This document shows positions 50,516 to 61,949 of a DNA stretch of 64,000 nt, piece after piece. A program made the translations under genes and the position numbers. The stretch spans positions 29,595,501 through 29,659,500 of the forward strand of contig BSBM01000370.1 of NCBI GenBank assembly GCA_027924585.1. Reading direction: 5' to 3'. The notes below the pieces were generated by a model, which worked only from the letters and a program-made list of their open reading frames with translations, was not told the origin of the DNA and did not search any database. Position 1 is the first letter of the stretch, and each line of letters opens with the position of its first letter. This DNA is from Larix kaempferi (taxonomy: Eukaryota > Streptophyta > Pinopsida > Pinales > Pinaceae).

Positions 50516-50854
50516 GCCCGTCCCTTTGCACTCTGTCCCAGCAGCGTTTTTGTGACCTTGTCTTCAAGTGACCACCCATGCAGAAATGGGAGGTAACAGG
50601 TGGCAATCCCACAATGGGCTACTTGTATGAGGGCATGGATAGGGCCAAGGAAGTTATCCATCAGTACTATGAGGATAAGGGGGAGGATGGATTCACTAGA
50701 CAAACCTAGATATGGAGTGTAATTGATGAGCAAAGGAAAAATATTCTCCATCATCGTATTCATGTAGCATGACTCTACCTCAACCCCCCTTACTCATATG
50801 CATATGGTTTTGGATTTGATGCTAAGGTTATGAATGGATTTTTCCAATGTGTTA

Positions 50855-53800
50855 TGTTGTCCACTAAGTTGCACTTAGGTGGACTCCTTGTGAACCTCAG
50901 AAGACTTGAATAACTTACCTTGTTCATTGCCAGAGCTCAGAAGTTCATCAGGACAAATTTTTGGCCCTTTGTAAAATTTGCATGTCCAGACCCCCTTGGG
51001 TGAATTGTAATAAGTTGGTCTAAGAAGGGTCTTTTTGTAAAAGGCTTGGCCTATCTTAGGTTTAGCTATCAAGGGGATACTCTAGAGTGTTTTTTCCTTA
51101 GGAATTATAAGTTGCGCTTCAGTGGCGTATAATTCTTCAGTTTTTCACTCACACCTCCAAAGCTGGAGTATTTTCCATGGTGGTCGAACCTTAGGAGGTT
51201 ATTAAAGCCTATGTGTCTATGTATTTTTCACATTCTAGCCATCAATAATGTGTCGTATGGACATGCACTAGGTCCCCTAGGAGTTTGAGTTCATTTCGAC
51301 AAAAAAAAAAAAAAAATTCCGTAAAATTTTAGACCGTTTTTAATGGTTTAATTGGAAATTTTCAAATTGCAATAAAAGTAGGGTATGGAAGCAGATTTTG
51401 GCGTGGGAATGCTCATTTTCACACTCAAAGCATCCTCTTTACCCTAGGACCCATTTCTCCTCTGCTTTGAGTGATTAAATCATCACTCGGAGCATTTTTT
51501 CCTAAAGAGGCAACAGAATGGTAAGTAAATGCTAACAACTCAACAAAGTGCACCATAATAAAACAAAATTATTATAAAAAAAGGAAATTGGCATGTGCAA
51601 ATTGAGGTGGCAACTAGAACATGTGGAAGGCGACTTACTTAAGTGAATAAAGCACATGGTTGAAGGTCGAATGACATGAGGTGGCGGTTGGTTAAAGTTA
51701 TGGGTTGCACCTCTCCCTCATGCTTCACATAAAGAAGAGGTGGCGGATATCTCAAAGCATGTGGTAGCTCATGAATGCATGGAGGAGAAAACAATGTGAG
51801 AGTGGGGGCGCCTCCCTTATGTGGCAGCCCACTCATCGCAAGTCCCATCCATTACGCCATAAATCAAGGCAACGATCATTCCCCTTTTGTAGTGATGAGC
51901 CTATTATCACATATGTATTAGTCGGGCTACCATACATTATTTTTTTGATTCTAGTACACTATTCAGCCAGTTCCCTTGCATTGAGATGCTGAGATGAGCA
52001 TCTATTTATGGATCATGATTATTATTATGGACAGCAGTGTATTCCCCATGCCATGACTGAGTCTCAGGACACTCAGAGAGATGATTGATGTAGCTATTTA
52101 GCCATTTGTATAGAGCAGTCAGTAGTGCCCAGAGTTACAGCAGCAGTTTCAGAGGACAAATGATAGCTTAGATGATGAGTATTCAGGTATATGACTCAAC
52201 ACGTATATTATGGTGTTATGGTTATATTGCTTTTACTTTCATTCTTATAGCATGTCTTAGCATTTAGTATCATGATCTGGCGATCATATAGATATGTGGA
52301 CCTGGTTGTACTGTATATATATCATATTTGTCCCTACTCAGACTTAGAAGTTCTTGGCCTATACTCATTGGTTTTACCCTCCCTAGGGAGAATAGAGGTG
52401 ATCATTCCCACCATACTTTGGCTTGCTACTGTTGGTCTCATTAGTCACTATCTTCATCCATCCATTACCTACCCAGTTTGTTATTTACTTGACTTACTAC
52501 TTGACTAGCGGCATGGAGGACCTTTCCCCGCTGTAGCCTTTGTATTGGATGAGATCCCTTGTTTATTGTGTCTCGGATCTAAGTTGGTGACAAAACTTAC
52601 CTTTGGTAAGTTGGATTTCCTCATGAATTCCCCCTAGTCACTAAAGATGTTGTTGGCTAAACCTGAAACTTTTAGTGCTGCCATGAATACAAAGTATGGA
52701 AATAAAATGTTGTATCTTGTAAGAAAACCCATTCATGCAGTGGGTTTCTCAACACACATGAATGAAAGGCAAGCCAAATGAAAATGGCTATGAAATATCA
52801 AATGTTATATCTATTGTGAAATGTAAATACCTAGGTAAACAAGCTGTCTAAAAACACACCTAGAAGTGCTCAGGTAAACAAGTGCCCTAAAAACACACCT
52901 GCAGCAAGAAGCCTAATGAAATGTAAATCTATGCAATGTGTTTGTAAACACACATAGATCAAAGGCTATGGAAACTATAGGCCCAAAAAGCAATGGAACT
53001 TAAACTCTATATCAAAAATATTGCTGGCCTCATTTGTATTATGGATTGTGCGCATCTGTCAAGGTGAATAAACACTCTTTGAACAACTTAACAACTTACC
53101 CATTTGTGAGACACCGCCATTCCTTGTGTTTTTTGCTCATTTAGTATATGTTATGGTGTGTATTCCCTTTCCCTATCCAAAGTGTCACAGTGTTAAGTCA
53201 GTAAGTCATTCCCTCTAGCCTAGCCTTTGCATTACAAAGCCTTCACCCTTCACTAGCAAAATGGTCACAACTATGAAGTGAGTATGGTCTTGAACGTCTA
53301 GTCTGAGTATAATAATAATTAATGACTTTATATATTTGGATTTAGATCACCAGTAATGATTAATTTTTGCTATAATTGCTATTTGAATGAATTGTAGAGC
53401 ATGCATTAACCTCTAACACTTGCAGCAGTTTCTGATGATATGCAGAGTTATATTTTGGTCATGTTGACTTGGTCAAACCTAGTTTGACCAAGGTCAACCA
53501 CAGGACATGAGATGGTTAGACCTTATGATGATGCAGATAGATGGTATATGGTCTATATATAGCTACATGATGGTTCTATGCAGCAGATACAGGTTTATGA
53601 TGATGATTTGTGGCTCTCAACATTATTTGATCTTTTACAGATTATTATTATTTCATTTGTCCGGACATATTGGATATATTATATGAGCATGCAGAGATCC
53701 ATATGGTGTTTGAGTACACATCTTGGATGGATTTGAGCTCTCTGAGTCCAATGAGACAGTCTGTTTTCAGTTCTAGGCAGTTACAATGATGTTTTAGCCT

Positions 53801-56800
53801 CAGTTGGCTATCCTAGTGCAGATTTGGCCTATCAGAAGCCTTGTCAGAGCAGTGATGAGATTTGATTGGTTCACATAGGGCGTTGTACATGGAGGGGGTG
53901 GTCCAGCCACTTGTTATTACCATATTACCCCCCTCCCAGATACATTGGTGAGCTTACCTTGACAGCACAGGCACTTCAGGAGGCAGTTTGGTCAGTTTCA
54001 CATTTCCCGAGGCAGTCCAGAAATGGTGAAAATGGTTACTGAGAAATTCGATTTGGGTTACTGAGGCAAAGTTTTGGCATGGGATGATTAGTGATGATGA
54101 GTGGGATACCTTCCACACCTTCTCCAGCAGTTTCAGCTTCATCGAGACCCACATCCATCACTTATGGCATTTTATATGATTTTCTAGAGCCTCCTAAGGC
54201 TCACGACTTTCCCAGAGAGGCACGATTTGGTGTCTAACATGATTATTTTTGGATATTGTGCCATGGGGATTGACCAAGGGTGTTAGAAATTACCCCTTGG
54301 ACCCACCATGAGCTATTACTTATGTTTTATCATTGACATTTGGTGGGACCGCCTTATTATGGGTGATTTGTCCATTATTATATTGTATTATTGAGTTGAT
54401 CAATGTATTGTATTGATGAGCTCATCTCAACCATTGATTAGATCTTTTGATATTTTAATCTTAGCCACTCATTCAAAAAGTGGTTAGGATTGTGACTTCT
54501 CTCCATCCTATTTAAAGGAGAGAGCTTCTCATTGTAAAGGGGACTTTTGGCTCTGGATTATTGAAATAGAAAAGTACTATTGCATCTATCTCTTGTGTTG
54601 TGGTGAATGCTTTTGGAGTTCGTTCGTTGATTCTTCCTTTGCGTTGGGTTTTTGGAGATATTGTCTTGCTATCTTTTGTACCACTTTTTTGTCATCTACA
54701 CATGGAGGCCGAATTAGTTCAAGCAGGACGCATTGGTAGGGGAAGACTCTCCCTGCTTCTTCTTTGGGTTTCTTCGTCGGTAACAGGGAGTATTACTGTC
54801 CTAGGACCTTCTATTTCATGTTATCATTTGCTTTTCACTTGTATTTCCTACATTGTTGCTCAACTGATTGAAATCGCTTTCCTTGGTTGACAGGAAGAGG
54901 AGGTCGCACTTGTGGGCTAGGGCATCATTTTGGCAAGCAAAATCAACAATTTCTCATTTGATCTCTGCGGGAGTCTTCCTCAACAACAAGGCATCTACAT
55001 CCATCACTCAGGTATGATCTCAAGGTAATTTCTCATTCCATGATCTATCCATTTGTCTAAATGCTTAAAACCCTCATTTTACATGTTTTCAGATCTAGCA
55101 AGATCTACTTGGCTTTTGGGTATAAAATTTAAAACCCACCTCTATAGCATCCACGGCAATTTGGATCTATAGTTTGGTGTGGATTGGCCTTCATCCGACC
55201 CATTTCCCAAGGCAAAATAGTCTCTCCAAGGGAGGTCGCACTTCCTAGGAGGGGTGAGTTTGCTGAGATCTAGCACCTGGGTAGGTGAGATCCCACTTGA
55301 TCCTTCATCTACACATTTGATAACCTACCCCTAGTGTGTCACTTTAGTGATTTTCACCTTGTGGGCCCCATTCCTCATTTTGAGGGTTGAGCCCCACTTG
55401 GGTCACTTTGTGATACATTTAAATCTCAGATCTACTGATATCTAGACATTGGATGACCCTAATTTTCAAGATCCACCTAGCTTGACACCTCAACATCCCT
55501 TATCTATAATTTGGTGGACATCCGACTCCATTTGGCCCATTTTCCAAGGCACTAATCTTCTCCAAGCCAATTCGACTTTCTTGGATTGTTGGGTTAGCTT
55601 TGGTTTTGATCTTTGTCTTGCATGCTTGAACACTTAAACATTGTCATATCCATTCATCAAGCTCATCTTTGGTACTGGTTAGCCCCAATTTGGTCCTTAA
55701 CTACCATGCATTGGACACGGTTCCCAAGGCAATGGATTTTCTCATCTTTGACTAGTACCCTAATCCCGGATCTTATTTCAAACCTTATAAGTCATTCACA
55801 TAAACATATTGGACCAAATCTACATTGTCTAAATCTCTTGATCCAACCTATTACTCACCTTGTGACTTCATCCATAGATCTAGGGTTTACCATGCACCTT
55901 ACGTACTTCATCTATACTTGATTTGATCTAGTGTCTTGGTCTGATCTCTCCTATCGGGAGTAGATCTGGGTCTCCCCCATTGTTATCTTGGGCTAGATAA
56001 CATAAAGTGAAGATTGCCTCAATTGGAGTGACAACCATCCATTGGGAATAGAGGCTATCTTGGTTGCACCTCTTTGGTTGCCCATCCCCTCTGCCATCCA
56101 TCTTGGATCCATCTCTAGGGGCAACTACAAGTTTGGTGATAACAGCGCCCTCCTCAAGGATGCGCCCCCCTACCTATCTCATTTGCTATTTAAGCAAGGT
56201 CTTGCTCCTCTCTTATGATGGATGCATAGAACCTCTGCCATTTTGTAACTTGATACCATTTTAAATATATATTGAAGACTTTGGAGGTCCATCTTGTGCA
56301 AGTCTGTTGAATGATCATCTCTTGAGGTGATATTGTGGTTTATGCTTCTTTTGTTTCCAATTGTATGCTTGATCTAGCTTATTTGATATAGAGTAAACAT
56401 TTACAGATGTCAATTTGTTTATTTGTGCTTTGATTTAAAGAGATCTAGAAGTAGCTAACAATATTCGGTTATATTTAGGCTCTTTTGGTTTTCTTTTTCA
56501 TTCTAACACACTAGATCTAATATCCTTTGTAGCAAGATTTGTCTTATAAGCTGCAAATCACATAGCTTAAGGGGGAATTTGAACTCAGTTGTATCTTCTC
56601 CTCTTTGGGCACCTTTTTTAAGCTAACACTTTGCTTGTAGTGGCTTCCAAGAACAACACCAAAGATCAAGCTTTGGCTTGAGAGATTCATCCATCTTCTC
56701 AAACAAAAAATCTTCTCTCTCTTTCAATTCTTTGTTTTGCAAAATGCTTAAGAAGTAGATCCACTTTATTCATGTTTATTATCTAGATGTATCTTACTTT

Positions 56801-58356
56801 AACATACTTAAATAGTTAGATCTAATTACCTTAAAAGGCCTTATCTTTAATTAGATCTAAGCTAAAAGTTCGTATTTACACTTAGCATTTTTTCCAAATT
56901 TTCTAAGTACAAAATATTTTCAATTTTTTTTATTTTGTTTTATGTTTTTCATCAAACTCTAACAGATTTGCTTGCTGGTTTTTAGCAGGTCCAAGGAAAA
57001 AGAGGAGGAAGCTCTGGCGAAATTTCATCAGAAATTGCCAAAAATACCTTTTGAGGACCCTCTTTCACTGTTGTTTCAAATTTTTAACTTGTAAGCCCTT
57101 AGATCCAAATCTAAAAGAACTAAGAGGCATTTCTTTTGAGAAAGAAGTTGTAAAAATATTAAAAGAGAGCAAGTGGGCTACACAACGCCCACGCCCCATC
57201 CCCCCTGGGGGGAATTTGCAGTCTCAATTTCGTGGAATAAATTTTTCTAACAAACACAAAGCACACAACCACATCTCACTGGAGGATTGTATACTTTAAC
57301 TGTTAAATTTTTTTTCCATTTATACTTTTTGCAAGTAGTTACAAATAAAACCGATCTCGTTGCCACGAAGTATGCTCTCACCACCACATAAAGGCATTGT
57401 CGATTAGTGGTGGTTGATCAGAAAGTGACACATAGATCCGGTGATCTATATCTTTCAGCAATTCATTTTTTAGCATTTCATTTTCAAGCATTAATTTGGA
57501 ACGAACAATTTGTTGTCGCTCAAAGTATGCTCTTTCTCTTTGCGGGCATTTGCCTGGTCCTAGGGAAATCAGAAAGAATTACAACAACTTATTAATTATT
57601 AACATTTAATTAAGAACTCACAATAATAAATCAACAACCCCAAACATAGTGAAAATCCGGTACTCAAATATTAATTTTTGCGTAGGGAAATTCCTTAGAA
57701 GAAGCGGGAACAACTGGAGAGCGACCTCAAGGCACCGTTAGACTACATCCTTGTTGGTGTAGTGTTGAACACACCCTCAAGACTCCACTCCAGCCCACAC
57801 GTCTTCGTGAGGAGCCACCTTTACTTAATTTCCGGACATTACTCCTAGTACCTCACAGTATATCTGGATCTTCAATTTTCCCTTAAATAAATTCCATTAC
57901 TAATAACTTAAAACCAACCAAGATACACTTGCAAAACATTTCCCTTTCAACAACATCACTTTTTATTTGACTCCATTAGCACTGGTCTCCATTAACAACA
58001 AATACTTTATATTTGCTTAATATCAGTTCAATCAATTGTTGTTGCTTAATCTTTATATGATGGTGATTGTCTTTTATATGTTGTTGAAGGTATCTCCTAA
58101 ATTCTTGCAATAATCTTAGACAGTGAGATCATACCCTTTAAACTCCTAAAACATCCATCATTAACTTTCTAAAACATTTTAACAACCTTAGAAACATTCC
58201 GTAGGGACTACCCCCCTTGGCTTCGGATAGGAGTTGGCCTAAACGGAGGAGTCAGGATCAGGTGACAGCCCTGACTCGAGACTTGCCCCCCAATGGCGCA
58301 CCGAGCAGTAGTGAGATTTATGTTGCGTTAATCAGGTGCGCAATCCGGCGGCAACA
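50855..58356 (+). mobile_element. Solo LTR A3 (family A, 3.25 kb), split by B3
   Basis: Starts TGTTGTCCACTAAGTTGC and ends GCAATCCGGCGGCAACA. Target-site copies TGTTA (50850-50854) and TGTTC (58357-58361); copy 1 has TGTTC, so the left one mutated. Sequence is nearly the same as A2. Removing the LTR and one TGTTC restores the reading frame of the hAT gene across the site. TATA-like CTATTTAAGC near 56187. Confidence 0.88.
51902..56144 (+). mobile_element. Solo LTR B3 (family B, 4.24 kb)
   Basis: Starts TATTATCACATATGTATTAG (first G of TG lost to A) and ends GTTTGGTGATAACA. Flanks GAGCC (51897-51901) and GCGCC (56145-56149) are a mutated target duplication; the uninterrupted site in A2 (near 40527) reads GCACC. 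Same orientation and content as B1. Confidence 0.85.
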
Positions 58357-58742
58357 TGTTCAAAGGGTGGTGTTGACTCCCACTGAATGCTCAGATATTT
58401 CCCAACAAATGGATATATATAGGCTGGCTGTGGGATATTGCTTATGATATGGTTGTCCAAGATAGGACCACTAGGATGCTAGGTAAGATTCATGTAAACT
58501 TTGTTTCAAACATTCAAATTTCAATGTCTTTTCTTTCTATCTATTTGTTACTCAATGGAAATATAACTCATTTTCTCTCCTTTCCATTTATTTGTTGTAG
58601 ATGTTTGGTGCACAAACTATGGTAGAAGAGTCCCAGAGTTATAGAAACTTGCCATTTCGATGCTTAGTGAAAATTGCAGCTCTTCACGGTGTGAGCACAA
58701 CTGGAGTGTCTTTCAAAAAATACATTCTAAGAAGTGCAATAG
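58357..58742 (+). pseudogene. hAT transposase C-terminal part with dimerisation domain
   Basis: Continuation of the gene cut by LTR A3. It starts QRVVLTPTECSDISQQMDIY and RLAVGYCL, has a one- or two-base shift near 58447, then VVQDRTTRML. A consistent intron (58483-58600, GTAAG...TTGTAG) joins the codon for Asp to DVWCTNYGRRVPEL, a TAG at 58642-58644, and KLAISMLSENCSSSRCEHNW, SVFQKIHSKKCNRL. The last block is the hAT dimerisation region (family pattern WW...G...P.LQ.LA..ILS...SSS.CERNWS.F..IHSKKRNRL). It ends at a likely donor site AG|GTTAAA at 58742. Confidence 0.88.
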
Positions 58743-58802
58743 GTTAAAACGTTCAAATTAAATTTTTATTTTTTATAATTTCATTAATTTTAATTTATGC
58801 CC

Positions 58803-59017
58803 ACTCAGAATTTGGAAAAGCAGCCATAGCACACTAACTACATACAAATAATATATATATCTTATTCAATTACACTCACATACAATACATTTATATACTT
58901 GGTCTGAGATCCAAGGTATTCTAAATATGGGGATAGAGGTTGAGAGAATCTCTCAACAACCTCCAACAAATCCAAACCAATAGCTAACGAATTCCATTGT
59001 AAGCAATATCTCTAACA
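58803..59017 (-). repeat. 3' LTR of the small element
   Basis: 215 bases, matching 60349-60554 except for a 9-base difference (CACTAACTACATAC versus CACATAC) and a few substitutions. Confidence 0.88.
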
Positions 59018-60335
59018 CCCCCCCTTATTGCTTACATTACAAATAACGAACATTAAAACACATACAACTTTGTCTCATGTCACAATTGTCTAATATGGTA
59101 TTCACTAGCACTTACACCCACTCTGAAATCTCATGGCTTCCGCTCTTTTCTTCACCACACTTTCGAGCTTCCTAGTTGATTCATTTAAAATATAACCGCT
59201 TCTGACCATCATTGACATACTTTGCAGAATTGACGCTTCTTGACCTCCTGAAGGACAATCTCAAAACTGAATCATTCTATGGAATTGCCAACATCTATGA
59301 ATACACGGCCCTCCGCACTATTCATCAGTTATATAGGATAGCATTCTGAATACGGAATATTTTCAGCAGTCAATAATACAACTTGACCTTACATAAAAAT
59401 AACCTGTAACTGACACTCCCGGAGCACGACGGGTCACATCAGCTTGACCTTATTAAGAACAACCAGTAACTAATGCTCCCGGAGCACGACGGGTCACATC
59501 AATGTAAACTTTAATTGGCCTGTTCTTTGTGGTTCTGCATCTCTGGATCTCTACATACTAAATTTGAACAATAAGAATAATAGCAAATATACAACACTAA
59601 CACTTTCACAATCTACAAACCAAATAAAAACAACAAATTATGACCACATTGGCTCACAATTCATGAGATGGACTACGAATTGCAATTCTTGTTCCTATGC
59701 TGATCTCTTTAAACTCTGCCTGAGTGGGATTCTCCTCGTTGAGGTCGGACATTGAGCAGACGCTCAGCTTCATCATTTCCAATGCATCCACCAATCTGGA
59801 AACAACAGTGGCGGCTTGGCAATGTGGCTCTATCAATTTGACAGCGGCTCAGGTTTTCAATCCCTTGACAGATCAAACAGAAATTTTAGAGACTGAACAT
59901 TCAATGTTTCAAATCATCGCCTGGCCCAACTGATCATACATCCAATCAGCAGATCGCTCCTCTAGAGATGAGCAGATCTCTTCTCCTCTCTCCGTGGTTC
60001 GACCGATGGGCGGTTTCTTCAAACAGATGCAGCGATCTCTCTCTGTATGTTGAAATAAACAGCAGCAATAGGCACTCACACAGCTTCTGCTCAATTCACG
60101 AGAAAGGGATCCACAATGTCAGGATCGACCGACGATTCACACAAGCCTCTGCAGCTCAATGCGTCCATAGCGTTTTGCATAGCTCTAAAGGCTGGAGTAG
60201 TGGTTCTCTCTTCCACGCAGCGAAATTAACACTCTCACACAATAATCTACTCTCCTATTCTCCTACAACAGCAGTTTGATAATCACGGCTCTCACATCTT
60301 CCTGGGCATTCCTGTGAGGGAATTAAGCCCAGCCA
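59018..60335 (-). other. Interior of the small LTR element
   Basis: No gag or pol. A tandem duplication near 59385-59510 repeats CTCCCGGAGCACGACGGGTC with ACATCA(A/G) flanks. Minus-strand open stretches at 59654-59836 and 59909-60094 look somewhat protein-like (VVSRLVDALEMMKLSVCSMS), but I cannot assign a family. Confidence 0.5.
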
Positions 60336-60348
60336 GGCTCTGATACCA

Positions 60349-60554
60349 ACTCAGAATTTGAAAAAGCAGCCATAGCACATACAAATAATATATATATCTT
60401 ATTCAATTACACTCACATACAATACATTTATATAGTTGGTCTGAGATCCAAGGTATTCTAAATATGGGGATAGAGGTTGAGAGAATCTCTCAACAACCTC
60501 CAACAAATCCAAACCAATAGCTAACGAATTCTATTGTAAGCAATATCTCTAACA
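60349..60554 (-). repeat. 5' LTR of the small element
   Basis: 206 bases. Unusual 3' terminus: CAAATTCTGAGT directly before the primer binding site, so the LTR ends in GT rather than CA. Confidence 0.85.
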
Positions 60555-60842
60555 TGCCCATGGGCCATCATCCTCTGCAACTTTTATTTGCAGATCTACG
60601 TATTTTGCTTGCTGATTTGAAGTGTTCAATTGCAGATTTCCAAAGTTTGGATCAACAGGATAAGTTAGTGACACCGCCTTAGGGTTTGCATGCACTAATC
60701 CAGAAGTGAGGTTCATTGTTGGTGACAAGGACAGCGAACCTGAGCTCATCATTGGGACCCCCTTGAAAATCTCAAGGCATAATTTTGAGTGGTAACACCC
60801 ATCGTGAACAAGTGGATACGAAGCAATACAAAAGGGTTTCAT
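60549..60842 (-). other. Unidentified open frame, 97 codons
   Basis: Minus strand, balanced composition (GVPMMSSGSLSLSPTMNLTS; AVSLTYPVDPNFGNLQLN; KYVDLQIKVAEDDGPWAC). Its last bases overlap the LTR end of the small element, so its natural end is lost or altered. Upstream, the same frame stays protein-like but has several stops up to about 61020 (LVHHMMQSF). Probably a decayed exon of an unknown gene; it is not ureide permease. Confidence 0.3.
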
Positions 60843-61712
60843 ATGAACAAGGCATACTCTCTAGTTAAAGCTCTGCATCATATGATGTACAAGATTAAAT
60901 CAGGGGGATCAACTCTCCAACAAATTCAGCAAAAGCTGTCAAAGGGTGACAGGCTGAGTAAATCTCAGAGTTGGAATCATCCCTGTGCTCTCTATTGTAT
61001 CCCTAGATTCAGAACAGTGTGAACCAATTACTTTATGAGGTGGAAAATGGTCGAAATTTGATTTATATTCACAGCGGAAATTCCCAAACAAAGCAGTATT
61101 TGTATGTAGTTTCTTTTCCTTTTAGGTGTTGGCAGAGTGAGTTAGGAGTAGACAATTGAAATTCAACGATATACCTTTGTAATCAACAGGTAATTGCAGA
61201 TTGGGGATACATATCACGACCACAAATTTAGTGTTCTATTTTAATTTTTTTTGATAAATTATGGCCACTCGGCATAACTGCAACACTTGAATACGTTCAA
61301 TCTATTGTTTTCTTTTTATACAATTTAAAATGAGCTTCTAGAAAAATTCCTTGAAGTAAATTCCAAAATGTTGGTGATTTCCTTAGTGCTGTGCGTCTCC
61401 AGGGCCTCTATAAGTGAAATGGTTTTGTGGTAGCCTACGTTCACCTCCCAACCCAGAATGTGGGTGCTTAATATCTTGATCTGCTCAAAATAAAAATAAA
61501 ATAAAGATTCAAATCAATACGGTCAAATTCATTTCAATTTCAAAAAGTATGGTTTAAAGGCGCAAAAATGGGGGTCAATCAGCGACAGAATTCACCTGAT
61601 TCCATGCCAAGGTGGGTAATAGACATAAAGAGGAATTCGAGTATTGAAGTAAAAAGTACAAAACATAAGAGTTTTCTGGATCGTGCATGTTGCAGAGCCC
61701 GAGTAAACTTAC
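60843..61712. other. Unassigned sequence downstream of permease exon, copy 2
   Basis: AT-rich. In the minus direction this follows the permease donor site at 61713, so it would be intron. I found no second permease exon in it. Confidence 0.5.
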
Positions 61713-61949
61713 CTGGCTAAGCTGAGTTAAGAAGTTAGGCATCTCAGATGTACTGCTGCCAATCTGACCTAATGTGAAGGCAATGATAACAGCTGCCAGA
61801 AAATTAGTGATGGAGTAATCCAGATAAGTGTGCTGTGGAAGGCGCCCCCGTCTCTCTAGTAAGGTCATCACAGCAGGCCATGTTCCCAAGAAACAAAGGG
61901 CAGCCAGCATCAGAGCTATGGCTCCTCCCTTGTTCTCCACCAAATACAT
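61713..61949 (-). pseudogene. Ureide permease first coding exon, copy 2
   Basis: 79 codons from the ATG at 61949 to CAG|GTAAGT at 61713/61712. It reads MYLVENKGGAIALMLAAL, CFLGTWPAVMTLLERRGRLP and QHTYLDYSITNFLAAVII, matching the start of plant ureide permeases, with hydrophobic segments at residues 8-24 and 47-63. The frame is open upstream as well. No stops or frameshifts: the exon itself looks intact, and better conserved than copy 1. Later exons are not in the 3 kb downstream, which hold the small LTR element and hAT remains. So it is a fragment, unless a very long intron reaches past 47066, which the duplicated exon 1 there makes unlikely. Confidence 0.8.

Larger units (their letters stand above)
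47876..50598 (-). mobile_element. 2.72-kb LTR-like element carrying LKR/SDH and PP2A-A fragments
   Basis: The duplicate at 39228-39260 shows the empty site. Here the element is bounded by GGTGG at 47871-47875 and 50599-50603, a perfect 5-bp target duplication. In minus orientation it starts TGTTACCTCCCATTTCTG and ends CAGTTTTGGGAGACAACA, so the tips are an imperfect inverted repeat. TG...CA ends, the 5-bp duplication and a minus-strand TATA box at 48538-48550 suit a solo LTR or LTR-derived element. The imperfect inverted repeat may reach about 40 bases, which would suit an unknown terminal-inverted-repeat transposon instead. No retroviral genes, primer binding site or second LTR seen. Its centre holds two captured gene fragments on the minus strand. 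Confidence 0.8.
47066..50854 (+). pseudogene. hAT transposase fragment, copy 2 (split by a 2.7-kb element)
   Basis: The same gene part as at 38438-39492. The frame reads KVLRLVDGG before the insert at 47876 and MGYLYEGMDRAKEVIHQYY after it (from 50613), then IWSVIDEQRKNILHHRIHVA and LNPPYSYAYGFGFDAKVMNG, typical hAT blocks (W.IID.RW..QLH.P.H.A and YYLNP.Y). Slightly less decayed than copy 1 (for example LRLVDG is intact). It ends at the LTR A3 insertion; its continuation is at 58357. Confidence 0.8.
58803..60554 (-). mobile_element. Small non-autonomous LTR retrotransposon (TRIM/LARD-like)
   Basis: Direct repeats 58803-59017 and 60349-60554 flank about 1.33 kb. On the minus strand the LTR starts TGTTAGAGATATTGCTTAC, carries TATATAAATG as TATA box, and is followed immediately by a primer binding site TGGTATCAGAGCC (60336-60348). 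A G-run polypurine tract AAGGGGGGGG (59018-59026) precedes the second LTR. The target duplication is TGCCC (58798-58802 and 60555-60559). No retroviral domain is found in the interior. Confidence 0.9.

Noticed and set aside
47876-50598. Calling the gene-carrying element a Pack-MULE or Helitron
   Set aside because: The 5-bp duplication and TG...CA ends do not fit the 8-11 bp of MULEs or the lack of duplication in Helitrons. An unknown TIR transposon is still possible.
59640-60100. Helix-loop-helix-like peptide (DQLGQAMI) with an ACT-like segment in the small LTR element
   Set aside because: Only a few residues resemble the family and stops intervene; not enough to name a captured gene.
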